DNA of 64,000 nt from Escarpia spicata. Its lineage: Eukaryota; Annelida; Polychaeta; Sabellida; Siboglinidae. The notes under the pieces were generated by a model. That model had not been told where the DNA came from. It searched no databases and saw only the letters and a list, made by a program, of their open reading frames with translations. Of the stretch, positions 37,301 to 43,884 are shown in pieces. The stretch lies in contig OZ023209.1 in assembly GCA_963995525.1 (NCBI GenBank), forward strand, positions 17,588,807-17,652,806, given 5' to 3'. Positions within the stretch are counted from its first letter, which is position 1. Every line of letters starts with the position of its first letter. The translations under genes and the position numbers were made by a program.

Positions 37301-38577
37301 AAACTCAAAGAAGTACATTAAAGGGAGGTTGTCTGTTTCTCGTTTGTTATCATAATTATTTATGTTAATTAATATAATTATGCTCTTGAGACTAGAATAA
37401 ATATGTTCACTATTTTAATTTTTAGCTCATGGAAAGTATACAAAACACTGAGATCATAAATAACTACAGTTGAACTGGTAATTATTAATACAAACACCTC
37501 ACTTTTACCCTGAATAGGGTGACCTTAAAAGTGAGGTTTCATAGTATATTGGATATAAATGGACACCAGTTGATTTAACCGCAAAGCTCTTTAATGTTCA
37601 ACGTGCTTGCGATGTTCCCCTGTTCAAGAACAGCAATTCTATGACTATATATATATGACCTATGTCTATGACCGAGGGCTGATTCCAGGCCATGGAACAG
37701 CAAGACAGCCTAACTCCAACTAATTATGTCTGACTGAAAATTTTAACTAACTTTGTAATAATGGTGCAACAGTGGATGTTTGGACTTTGGTACATTGCAA
37801 CAAGTTGGAAAAACTTTACATTGAAATCGACATATATAATGTTTCCCAATATGGCAATAACTATCATATAATAATTCTTATCATACTTTGATAGGCTTGA
37901 ATCTTAATTACCACAATTGAGCATATATTTGGGACAGGTATGGTAAATGACTAATTCTGCACTGACTAGCTCCCCCAATGGCAATGCCAATGGTCAATCA
38001 GTATATAATACAATTTATAGGGGTAATAGGCATATAACGTTTTGTTTTGAAGTTGTTGATTAATTGCTTGGTACGTTTTTATTATATTACGGTTAATCTA
38101 AATAGGAACTAAGACAAAACCAACGTCATTTTTTAGAATTTAGTAACACGACTGAGCGTGGCCCTTGCCCTTGGCGTGGGAAGTGTTTTGGAAAGTTTTA
38201 TGCCGGTTGCCCATGGTTTCCGACTCCGGGTCACATGGCTAATCAGAGCCAAACTTTCCATAAAACGCCACCAGACTCAACAAACTTACAAAGTCAACTC
38301 ACCCCATCTTCTTGAACCTGCCATTTCCAACAGCCACGTATTTTTTGTTTTGTGCCAACTGGTCCAGCGATTCGATCTTGGATCCGTGTTCCGGTGTCCT
38401 GATGCTGCGGACAGCTTCATTTGATTTAACATCAACAGTGACTGCCTGCAGGAACGAGTCCCACGTTCGAATCCTCCGCCGATTCAGAACAAAATATTTC
38501 CCCATGTAGCAGTCATCGCCATTACGGAACACTTTGATGCGCAGAGCACGCTCTGCCTCCGTCATGAAAGACGACAT
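1081..38577 (-). CDS. DCDC2: DCDC2-like doublecortin gene, whole locus (10 exons)
   Basis: Doublecortin-domain proteins bind microtubules, and vertebrate DCDC2 acts at the ciliary axoneme. I joined ten minus-strand exons: 38577-38303, 26215-26155, 15313-15237, 13743-13612, 8072-7917, 6805-6611, 5691-5600, 4333-4218, 3617-3480 and 1308-1081. Lengths 275, 61, 77, 132, 156, 195, 92, 116, 138 and 228 nt keep one open frame; each split codon resolves across its junction. The product is about 489 aa, close to human DCDC2 (about 476 aa). Layout: DCX1 about residues 12-92, DCX2 about 132-219, a basic Ser-rich linker, an acidic stretch about 330-368, a Lys/Glu/Ser-rich stretch about 369-414, and an IQ motif about 433-443. 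The linker segment VKPVVHSKLKVSGR and acidic segment DDGGVF resemble the human protein at matching places. Intron 1 is 12.1 kb and intron 2 10.8 kb. Exons 1-9 are firm; exon 10 is less so. Confidence 0.93.
1374..1555. repeat. 19-bp minisatellite in intron 9
   Basis: About nine or ten copies of a 19-bp unit (ACACCAATCGTGTATTCCC with C/T and G/A variants). The array is stop-free in several frames, which explains overlapping open frames here. Its edge lies about 65 nt from the exon 10 acceptor. Diverged units recur at 2813-2880. Confidence 0.9.
2050..2283 (-). mobile_element. tRNA-derived SINE
   Basis: Read on the minus strand it starts with a tRNA-like head: an A-box-like GTGGTCGAGTGGTTAGC and a perfect B box GGTTCGAGTCC. 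A central domain (CTTGGGCAATTTCGTTCAC) is shared with the other SINE family here. It is not a functional tRNA because the acceptor stem and 3' half do not fold. Confidence 0.75.
2284..3479. other. intron 9, mostly unannotated
   Basis: AT-rich intron DNA. It contains a decayed cluster of the 19-bp minisatellite unit at 2813-2880. No other gene or clear repeat seen. Confidence 0.4.
3480..3617 (-). CDS. DCDC2: DCDC2-like exon 9: Lys/Glu/Ser repeat-like tail
   Basis: A 138-nt phase-0 exon of 46 codons, DEEIESEHPKKSERKPSQPR and then a Ser/Lys/Glu-rich stretch ending ETASQEE. It follows a TTTCACCAG acceptor and ends at GTGCGT (3479-3474). The composition suggests a disordered or helical charged tail like that of vertebrate DCDC2. 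Longer open frames overlap it on both strands but run into intron sequence. Confidence 0.83.
3618..4217. other. intron 8
   Basis: It opens with four or five degenerate copies of a roughly 40-bp phrase (CATTCCTAGAAxTGGxxGATAT) at about 3660-3810. The rest is AT-rich. Confidence 0.5.
4218..4333 (-). CDS. DCDC2: DCDC2-like exon 8: acidic segment
   Basis: A 116-nt exon completing Asp330 and adding 38 codons: DGGVFRAKSHQEEAMEVEET, then KDTKVDRPIDQVEAEEVK. Human DCDC2 has DEGIFKAG, an acidic run and VEVPVDQRPAEIV at the same relative place, so this is a recognisable conserved tail element. The acceptor is CTTGCAG (4340-4334) and the donor GTCAGT (4217-4212). It joins exon 7 as G+AC. Confidence 0.88.
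4334..5599. other. intron 7
   Basis: AT-rich intron. An inverted-looking pair TATTATCCCC..AGACGCGCACT (about 4723-4745) and AGACGCGCACT..GGGGATAATATGG (about 5069-5125) brackets about 350 bp and may mark a small non-autonomous element. No coding sequence recognised. Confidence 0.35.
5600..5691 (-). CDS. DCDC2: DCDC2-like exon 7: Lys-rich linker
   Basis: A 92-nt exon: one base of Arg299, 30 codons (PKKEEDTVFPPKPIKHRR, then SDKKQEPVDYDK), and one base of Asp330. The acceptor is GTGCCAG and the donor GTAATG (5599-5594). It is charged and probably disordered. The call rests on phase and splice signals rather than on strong family similarity. Confidence 0.82.
5692..6610. other. intron 6
   Basis: AT-rich intron. 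No gene, SINE or tandem array recognised. Confidence 0.4.
6611..6805 (-). CDS. DCDC2: DCDC2-like exon 6: basic Ser/Thr-rich linker
   Basis: A 195-nt exon encoding residues 234-298 plus two bases of Arg299. It begins SSRNRLPPLHRRKMYRSR, comparable to SSLPPIVGSRK after the human DCX2 domain. The rest is Ser/Thr/Asn-rich and probably disordered. Acceptor TTTCAG and donor GTGAGT (6610-6605) are strong. Phases join exon 5 (AG+C, Ser) and exon 7 (CG+T, Arg). Confidence 0.88.
6843..7125 (-). mobile_element. tRNA-derived SINE (second family) in intron 5
   Basis: Same family as the copies at 28512, 42225 and 52458. The left end reads AAGTTCTTATATAGCACAG, the middle ACGAATAGTCTTCGCG (minus strand), and the B-box-like end GTGTTCGAATCC sits at the right. 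It lies about 40 bp upstream of the exon 6 acceptor. Confidence 0.75.
7126..7916. other. rest of intron 5
   Basis: AT-rich intron with a short CATCACCATAATCATCAT run near 7820-7865. Nothing else recognised. Confidence 0.35.
7917..8072 (-). CDS. DCDC2: DCDC2-like exon 5: second half of DCX2
   Basis: A 156-nt exon (1 + 51 codons + 2) encoding LHTMDGFQLTSAEEMKSGD, then TYVGVGREIRFFRKLNYG and a short linker ending SPKQQL. The human counterpart reads RLYTLEGKLVESGAEL and FYVAVGRDKFKKLPY. The acceptor TTGCAG (8078-8073) lies only 18 nt from the first unit of the giant 35-bp tandem array, so the branch point must lie in or at the edge of the array. The donor is GTATGA (7916-7911). Confidence 0.93.
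8091..12804. repeat. giant 35-bp minisatellite in intron 4
   Basis: The unit begins GTTGACAGTC(A/C)TCACAC or the ACC variant and ends AAGAGAGTTCTT(A/G). From the first unit at 8091 to the last partial one at 12781 is 4,690 bp, exactly 134 periods, so there is no net indel. Variation is limited to a few sites (ATC/ACC, TGG/TGA, GAGAG/GAGTG, TTG/TTA/TGA), pointing to recent amplification or strong homogenisation. It fills most of the 5.5-kb intron and stops 18 nt from the exon 5 acceptor. Direct adjacent repeats without spacers exclude a CRISPR array. Confidence 0.98.
12805..13611. other. rest of intron 4
   Basis: AT-rich intron between the tandem array and exon 4. Nothing recognised. Confidence 0.4.
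13612..13743 (-). CDS. DCDC2: DCDC2-like exon 4: first half of DCX2
   Basis: A 132-nt exon encoding residues 138-181 plus two bases of Lys182. It continues the second doublecortin domain: VFANGLELIPAHRVKLK, then MLRNFDVVLGEISEKIEHLTGPVM. This aligns with human DCDC2 IANGDLINPASRLLI followed by WDHVLQMVTEKI. The acceptor is CTTGTAG (13750-13744) and the donor GTAAGT (13611-13606). The domain lacks the usual RNGD and has FANG instead, as expected for a second DCX repeat. Confidence 0.93.
14226..15089. mobile_element. piggyBac-type non-autonomous element in intron 3
   Basis: The 864-bp element is bounded by TTAA on both sides (14222-14225 and 15090-15093). Its inverted ends read CCCTTTTTATCCCAGAC and, from the other end, CCCTTTTTATACCAAATAC. 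TTAA target duplication and CCC-starting ends are hallmarks of piggyBac. The interior carries a short acidic frame that looks like a transposase N-terminus, but no catalytic domain. Confidence 0.85.
14634..14861 (-). pseudogene. piggyBac transposase N-terminal remnant
   Basis: The frame starts MADECASDSEGSDISG near the right end of the element and runs about 76 codons, ending DEEFKGFQHDW plus a few residues. It is acidic and Ser/Asp-rich, like the disordered N-termini of piggyBac-type transposases. The DDD catalytic core and C-terminal zinc-binding part are absent, so the copy cannot move itself. The assignment rests mainly on the element's ends. Confidence 0.55.
15237..15313 (-). CDS. DCDC2: DCDC2-like exon 3: inter-DCX linker and start of DCX2
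   Basis: A 77-nt exon of 25 codons plus two bases. It starts VKPVVHSKLKVSGRIK, very like VKPVIHSRINVSARFR of human DCDC2, and ends in the first strand of DCX2 (EVICI). Acceptor CTTGTAG (15320-15314) and donor GTAAGT (15236-15231) are both strong. The final AA joins the T of exon 4 to make Asn138. Confidence 0.92.
15314..16654. other. intron 2, proximal part
   Basis: AT-rich intron. Phrases such as GACCAATCACAAT and AACCAATCAAAAG recur near 15360-15420, and AGCACTTTGACAGAACTG-like phrases near 15775-15860. No gene recognised. Confidence 0.35.
16655..16905 (+). mobile_element. probable SINE, third type
   Basis: A tRNA-like head (GTAGCAGTGAAGTGCTTCAG and a degenerate B box GAGTTCAAAACCC) is followed by a body rich in CACTGAGG and CCCTGGCAGTGACC phrases. 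It is less conserved than the other SINEs and occurs once here, so the family is uncertain. Confidence 0.4.
17437..18097 (-). pseudogene. CR1/Jockey-like non-LTR reverse transcriptase fragment
   Basis: The minus strand, with several frameshifts and stops, encodes successive reverse transcriptase landmarks: NIIPLFKKG, NYKPVSLTSVICKLLERLI, LDFQKAFDKVPPRRLLLKLK, NWIEKWLIDRRQ and GVPQGSLLGPILFLI. This order is typical of CR1/Jockey ORF2. The FADD catalytic box would lie just beyond the left end and is missing. It is an old dead copy within intron 2. Confidence 0.85.
18098..22301. other. intron 2, middle part
   Basis: About 4.2 kb of AT-rich intron. At 19138-19190 there is a single diverged copy of the unit that forms the 55-bp array at 49.7 kb (GAGATCTACTCGCCTTTCTCT). 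No gene recognised. Confidence 0.4.
22302..22565. mobile_element. hAT-like MITE, complete short copy
   Basis: A 264-bp element with ends CAGGGGTT and AACCCCTG. Flanking 8-mers TATTCAAT and AATTAAAT agree at six of eight positions, consistent with an aged hAT-type 8-bp target duplication. A related, much longer copy is at 32345-33770. Confidence 0.65.
22566..26154. other. intron 2, distal part
   Basis: AT-rich intron with a 24-bp direct duplication (AATAATATATAACATCTACCT) at about 24517-24562. No gene recognised. Confidence 0.4.
26155..26215 (-). CDS. DCDC2: DCDC2-like exon 2: end of DCX1 and linker
   Basis: A small 61-nt exon: one base completes Gly92, then 20 codons beginning YLKLEDHLLPSKN and ending PRNIE. 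It follows a TGCAG acceptor (26220-26216) and ends at a GTGAGT donor (26154-26149). Human DCDC2 has FKKLNYLDIGEIKKRP at the same place, so position and start residue agree. It is phase 2 in and phase 0 out, which fits exons 1 and 3. It sits between the two largest introns. Confidence 0.88.
26216..28511. other. intron 1, part nearest exon 2
   Basis: AT-rich intron. Short open frames occur, including one at 27450 with a hydrophobic start, but none has splice or family support. Confidence 0.35.
28512..28835 (-). mobile_element. tRNA-derived SINE (second family), long copy
   Basis: The fullest copy of the family. On the minus strand it has a tRNA-like head with GAGTTCGAATCC as B box, then CTTGGGCAAGTTCGTTCACT, a body with ACGAATAGTCTTCGCAC, and a tail ending TGCTATATAAGAACTTACC. 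Confidence 0.8.
29308..29497 (-). mobile_element. tRNA-derived SINE (first family), diverged copy
   Basis: It matches the 2050-2283 element over CCCCTGGCGTAGATCCCAG, the Leu-like anticodon region and the central CAATTTC domain. The B box is degraded (GGTTTGAATCC). Confidence 0.65.
29498..30574. other. intron 1, no gene seen
   Basis: Contains a TG-rich stretch at about 29538-29575. Otherwise unremarkable AT-rich DNA. Confidence 0.35.
30575..30790. repeat. 26-bp minisatellite
   Basis: About eight near-identical copies of a 26-bp unit (ATACATACAGGCATACCCAC plus AATGAC). As 26 is not a multiple of three and there are no stops, three minus-strand frames stay open and give Cys/Met/Val-rich pseudo-proteins. 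Confidence 0.92.
30791..32001. other. intron 1, no gene seen
   Basis: AT-rich intron DNA without recognised elements. Confidence 0.35.
32002..32310. repeat. 20-bp satellite, left part
   Basis: About fifteen copies of GACTGGACATAGGATGTAAT and variants (ATGATG, ACATGATG). Two further copies lie at 33775-33815, beyond the inserted MITE, so one array has been split. Confidence 0.9.
32345..33770. mobile_element. hAT-like MITE copy split by a 1.15-kb insertion
   Basis: The left 186 bp and right 89 bp align with the 264-bp MITE at 22302 (CAGCCTTCTTTGGAGGGGGT on the left, ACACAACGATTATTTTGCAC on the right). The whole lies within the 20-bp satellite. Its ends are more diverged (CAAGGGTT and AACCACTG). 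Confidence 0.7.
32531..33681. mobile_element. unidentified 1,151-bp insertion inside the MITE
   Basis: Relative to the short MITE, this segment interrupts GTGCCTTG/TCCCGTGGGAC. It starts TTACAATATACTGG and ends TACACATGCA. No inverted ends, clear target duplication or protein similarity was seen. It may be an insertion, or the longer internal region of an ancestral element that the 264-bp copy has lost. Confidence 0.45.
33775..33815. repeat. 20-bp satellite, right remnant
   Basis: Two copies of the unit (TGTAATGACTGGACATAGGG) resume right after the MITE end, confirming that the array was interrupted. Confidence 0.85.
34045..34215 (+). pseudogene. non-LTR retrotransposon ORF2 C-terminal fragment
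   Basis: With one frame disturbance the plus strand reads a basic stretch, then WEDCVKRDFEGLGVGEKWR. This matches the C-terminal basic motif of Jockey/RTE-type ORF2 proteins (RGRPxLRWxDxVKRDL) also present at 49262 and 56527. Confidence 0.55.
35335..35704. repeat. 187-bp tandem duplication
   Basis: Two almost identical 187-bp units begin GATTTTGGGAACAGATATAT at 35335 and 35522. Each contains GAATAAAACT near its end. No stretch of protein similarity. Confidence 0.93.
35705..38302. other. intron 1, part nearest exon 1
   Basis: AT-rich intron. A CCTCACTTTTA/TAAAAGTGAGG inverted pair at about 37498-37538 could form a hairpin. No gene recognised. Confidence 0.4.
38303..38577 (-). CDS. DCDC2: DCDC2-like exon 1: start codon and first DCX domain
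   Basis: This exon encodes residues 1-91 plus two bases of codon 92. It begins MSSFMTEAER and carries almost a full doublecortin domain: the opening beta strand LRIKVFRNGDDCYMG, the middle RTWDSFLQAVT, then IRTPEHGSKIESLDQL and YVAVGNGRFKKMG. These match the family landmarks (RNGD, TPxGxxIxxLDxL, YVAxGxExFKK). The start is well fixed: an in-frame TGA lies three codons upstream and position -3 is A. The exon ends at a GTGAGT donor (38302-38297). DCX domains bind between tubulin protofilaments. A second Met at codon 5 is possible but less likely. Confidence 0.95.
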
Positions 38578-39200
38578 TTTATGTCAATTACAAAGCAGTC
38601 TTATCTTGAGTTAGTCATGTTAACCTACCGCGGCACTCACTGTATCTATCGTAAGAGCCGATTCAATTTTCCGACCACCGTGATGTGGCGATGCATTGTG
38701 GGATTAATTTTGTTGATCTTGCGCGAACTTTGACCCGTCGCCATGGCGACGTGACGCACGCGCGAGTTGGCTTTGGTTGGCAAGTTGTCGCGACGGAGAG
38801 TTGGTAGATCTACGAATGACACGCTAACCAGTCGAGCTTACTGTTGTTTACGTGGCCTACCGCTGAGACAATGGTTGATTTGTCCGAACGACTGGTGTGA
38901 TTACCGGTTTACGTGCTACACCAATATTATTTAAGTTATCATGCCAAGACCAAGTAATTCTTCCCACAATTATGGCATTTATGCAGAAGCACAACTCAAC
39001 TTCAGACTCAGTCAAGTGCAACGACACGTGCGTAGGCGCAAACATACGTGTAGCAGGCAGTGTGGCATCTAACATTGTAGGACGTTAAGCCTAAGGCATA
39101 AGACGTTAGTGTTTAGGTCGCCCGCATACTGGGGGGGGGGGGGGGCGATGGGTTCAAACGCATCCCCACCAATGGGGCATTTTGGGTACCGCTTGGGGGA
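38578..39200. promoter_or_regulatory. promoter-side region of the DCDC2-like gene
   Basis: CpG-containing DNA upstream of the start codon. It includes the X-box-like palindrome, CGTGACGCACGCGCG and GCATTGTGGGATT. No TATA box is evident. A run of 13 G lies at about 39131-39143. No oppositely oriented gene was recognised. Confidence 0.4.
38737..38750. promoter_or_regulatory. X-box-like RFX site upstream of the DCDC2-like ATG
   Basis: GTCGCCATGGCGAC is a perfect 14-bp palindrome with the X-box layout (GTNRCC, spacer, RGYAAC) and one mismatch in the second half-site. It lies about 160 bp upstream of the ATG at 38577, in a CpG-containing stretch, next to GTGACGCACGCGCG. RFX factors control many ciliary genes through X-boxes close to the promoter, which fits the gene's presumed role. 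Confidence 0.6.
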
Positions 39201-39372
39201 AGTAGTTCTTTAATTAATATTTACTGTCGTGACGAAGAAAATTATTGAAAAGCACCCCCTCCCTCAGCGTATCCCCTCTTCCGATGTCATGTTCAACAAC
39301 ATCCAAACAAATCCAAGTCCTGAGTGAGACTGCGGCAAAAATCACATACGTACACGTGCACACTTCAGTGAC

Positions 39373-39613
<241 letters not shown>

Positions 39614-39654
39614 CACACACACTGGCACATACACCTAAGGCTATAGGCCCTATA

Positions 39655-39815
39655 CTGATCTACTCTCCGCCGAAGCTGCACGAATCAAGGAACATTATAA
39701 CACATCGATTCGGATGGAACCGTAGTCCATTCAAAGATTACGAGCGCATGTGGAATGCATGTTAAGATACTCCACGACAAGTGCTTTCTTTCATCGTGTC
39801 GTACGGTGAAGATGT
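39655..39815. repeat. dispersed duplication, copy 1
   Basis: About 160 bp beginning CTGATCTACTCTCCG and containing CGATTCGGATGGAACCGTAG and TACTCCACGACAAGTGCTTT. It recurs about 1.45 kb to the right. Confidence 0.85.
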
Positions 39816-42224
39816 ACATACAGTTACAGTGTACACACCCGCACGCGCTCGAGTGCGCGTCGCGAAACAAGTGTAACAATATGCTAATTGGCGTTCTGGG
39901 TAGGATAGATCGACCTACCCCTTAATTAAGGCAAAACGATCGAATAACGACGTCAAAAGGAACACAGGCCAACAGAAATGCGCTCAACAAAACCCGTCCT
40001 GGTAATTCCTTCGGTAGTCATAAATTAATCCGAAGATCAATGCGTGAAACGTCTCGCAAGCACGCTTACCGTCTGCCTTAATAGATACACTCATTAAGCG
40101 CAGCTTAGACCCAATGTATTACCGGAGGAGGTTAATCGGCATATTGGCGTGGTTACTGAGGCGAGATCTGTTTATCCCGCGATTGATCTAGCTCCAACTC
40201 GAGGAAGACTTCCTCATCGAGGTGTAGAAAGCTTATCCCTGTTTGAGTGTGGGAAATGTACAACGTGTGCAAAGATTATACATGCCAACATTTTTGAAAT
40301 CCGGGAGATTCATCAACGGTTCAGCACGCTTCCCGTGTCGCGCTATCCCGTCGCGCTGTCCCGGATCTTGACATCGGAATACGGGGGGCGGGGGGTGCTG
40401 TTGGAGATTTTCCGCTGGAACTTTACCGGTTCGCTGTCTCGAAGACTTCAAGATGTTGGAGATTTTCAGAGAAAATCCGGGAAATTTGCATGTATCAGTG
40501 GCGTAGTGACCCGGGGGCAGTGGGTGCACTCGCACCCGGACGCCGGATCAGTGGAGGGCCGGATCGACGATTAACATACCCACCAAACGGATAACACCGT
40601 ATAACATACGCGATTCTGCTATTCAGTTGTATTGTGGCAATCACAGTTTCAACTAGGCTGGTACGTGTTCTGTCTACGATCAGGGACCACTTGTCATATT
40701 CTTGAAAATTGAATTTATACCTGTTTTTCGCAAGTTCAAATTGGAGATTGGAGTTCGAAACCTGATGGAGGCCCTGGTGTGCCAGAGTGAAGACTGTCAT
40801 AGCTAATAACGGATGTTTCGATGACATTGTGGAGCTACTAGAGACGCTGTCTGTGGATCTTAACGAATCACATGCAACAAGGGGGGTGCGGGAAGTTGCT
40901 CCTCGGCGTCTTAGTGTGTCGTCAAAACTTTGTGGGGAAAGGCAGAAAACGATGCATCGCTGGGGAGTTAACGTTCACAGAAGGTTTGCCGACTGAAAAT
41001 AATGTCCGTATAACTACCACGAGGCGAAAGTCTCTCGGCCGAACAGGAAATAAATGCAAATTTTGGCTTTCTGCTGGACCGACTCATAGCACATCTCATG
41101 GACACTGATCACCAGGGTTCGACTGATCTACTCTCCGTCAAACATATCGATTCGGATGGAACCGTAGTCCATTCAAAGATTACGAGCGCAGGTAGAATGC
41201 ATGTTAAGATACTCCACGACAAGTGCTTTCTTTCATCGTGTCGTACGGCGAAGATGTATTCCCGAATGTACGCGTGCGTTACGTACCAAATTCTGATCAA
41301 AACAGCGGCTATATAGAGATGTAATCGCTCTTTAAGTAAGGTGATATTAATCTGCAGGGTTTACATATCTGAAATATCTGTGGAACAAGATCGCCTCAGT
41401 GACGTGGCCTTTCTCAGCATAGTCAAGCGAGTGCAGAACAAAATAAACTTCTAGTAAGTGATTTATGAATTTACAGCGATCAAACTTAGAAAAACGGTCT
41501 TGGTGTGAAGTTCCTCTTCGGTGCGCATTTTTATCTGTGTTTGTAAATACCTTAATTTTGCGTTATTGATTTGTTGTTCATTACAGAATTATAAACAGTT
41601 CACAGTTCATATCGAATAAAAAGTGAAGAGTTGCACGACCGGTTCAGTTCGGGAGAGGAAACATGTACATTGTGTGTCGGGGGGGGGGGGGGGGGGGGGG
41701 CAAATTATGTTTTGCAGCCCGACAACCCGCATACGCCACTAGCCTGTATTCTGGAAGACCGGGAGATACATCCATAATATTTCGGGTACACTTCGGGATT
41801 TAACGGGATAGTTGGCAGGTAAAAAAAGACCAATCTGGCGGCTGAGTGGGGGTGCTGTAGGAAATGTTATTCGCCGCCTATTACTGGGGGTCAGAAAACT
41901 ATGTCTGCCCTCCAATTGCACACACCTTTCACAGTCGACACAAATACACATTACTCGTATCTTAAAATTGAGATTTCCACCCGTCATTGACGCTAGACAC
42001 AAAAACAAACATTTACATGTCTGCTCCCCGAAAAAAATCCAGGGGGCAGCTGCCCCTGCTCCCCCCCCCCCCCCCGTTCCCGCGCCATGTCTATGAAAGG
42101 GTGTTTGTTGACGCGGACTTTACAGCTTAGTCAGACCAGTGCTTAATGATGTCACCGTCACCAGAGTGGGTATTTGCACTATATCCATGAGCCAAAGAAG
42201 CGGTGGACACTGGGGATGGGGTTT
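39816..42224. other. repeat-rich intergenic region
   Basis: Besides the short duplication it holds homopolymer tracts, G runs at about 41679-41700 and C runs at about 42060-42075. Open frames at 40149 and 40787 carry no recognised domain. A GACATCGGAAxACGGGG phrase near 40370 recurs near 52885. Confidence 0.4.
41120..41262. repeat. dispersed duplication, copy 2
   Basis: Second copy of the 39655-39815 sequence, same orientation and nearly identical in its last 100 bp. Neither copy has a recognised coding function. Confidence 0.85.
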
Positions 42225-42470
42225 GTAGGAATGAGGACTGCTCAAAACGCTTTACACTTTACTGACAGACCTGTTCAATGGAAGGGAAGTATTCAGCCAC
42301 GTTACAATTACTGCACAAAAACTATTCGTACAAAATATCCACCACGGTCTGTAGCCAGGTACTCATTCATACAGTCGAACTTGACCAAGGATCGAAACGA
42401 CAGCATGAGGATTCTAACCCGGGATCTCTCGTTTGAGAGTTCGACGCGCTAATCACTGCATCACGCGCCC
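42225..42470 (-). mobile_element. tRNA-derived SINE (second family)
   Basis: It contains GACTGCTCAAAACGCTTTAC, AAACTATTCGTACAAAATAT and a B-box-like GGGTTAGAATCC on the minus strand. It ends directly at the first composite segment, as a sister copy lies near the third. Confidence 0.75.
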
Positions 42471-43261
42471 CATGTTGTAGGCCCCGCACGAGGGCAATTA
42501 ATATTTCATGCGCTGAGAAAGTTTAAAGAAAATCCTTACACAAATTGGTGGTGGCGGTGGTCATGGTGGCGGCGGTAGCGGCGGCGGCGACGACGACGGC
42601 AGCGGTGGTGGGTGAGTATGTTATATGAGTGTGATTAGTCGAACACAGCATAGCCCAAATTAATGTCATATTGACCCAAGTTCAACTAGAAGCCAACTCC
42701 CAACGACTTCAAACGACAGACAAAACAAGCGGCGTTTGTTTCAGCGCGAGTGAGCAAGTTTAAACTTGTCATCAGGATAAATTGAATATGATGTTTATAA
42801 TCAGCATTCTGATTAAATCCGTGTGTCTCAAATGTCAAAAGGATGCACTTTAATCCTGCGTTGATTACCCCCGAAAGTTAGTGCACTAGGCGACCCAATT
42901 GCAATTAATAGGGTTTGAAAATATCAATTGACCCTGGCGTTCTGAACGGTTGATGCTCCAACATAGACGTCGGAACGGCGCCTTTGGGAAATTAATTATC
43001 TTAGTAGGACTACTTAGAGTGGGGGAAGCTTCCAAAATGTCCAAAACTAAACCCCCTCCTCGAACCACGAAACATTTCCAACACTACCCCCCCCCCCACA
43101 CGCAAAAATTTTATAACACTACCCGCTTTGGACCGCGAATAATCTTCTTCGAAACCCTAAAAATCTCCAACACTATACCTTTACAGCCATTCGAACCACC
43201 CAAAAACCGCGCAAAAATTGTGCGCGTACCCACACGCAGGCAGGCACGCAGGAACGCCCGC

Positions 43262-43384
<123 letters not shown>

Positions 43385-43884
43385 AGCAATGTCGTAGCAG
43401 TGAGCCCATTAGTAAAACTATTATTTATTTATTTATATTTATTAATAATAGTTTCCATTGTCCAAACAACCAATAATTAGTTACTAGAATAAGTCCACAG
43501 AAGGGACTATTGGGAAAGTAATGTATTATTGTGCTTTGCCTCATGTCTGTAAAACGGGGTGAATCCATGTAATTTACAGGTCAATTAACTGAACCCTACA
43601 GCATTGACATACCATTACGATGGTCAGCCCTAACAGGTTTCGCTGAGAGGGGTGATTCGTGTTTTTTACATTTTGATATCATGGCGTTTTTAACGTATAT
43701 AGTGGGGGCATTAAACCACCCCAGCCCTTTCGTTTGCCCCCCCCCCCACACACAGTCAGACCAACCCCCGTGTGCCCCCATTCTCCCAAACCAGCCCCAT
43801 TTAGGGCTTACTTTTTATTCGTTTTAGTGTGTTTGAAAAATAACTCTAAGTAGCAGTTATTATGCATTCGCCGGAAAAAGAAAG

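Noticed and set aside
40149..40574. 141-codon frame in the repeat-rich region
   Set aside because: No domain recognised; part of its sequence recurs near 52.9 kb as a dispersed repeat.
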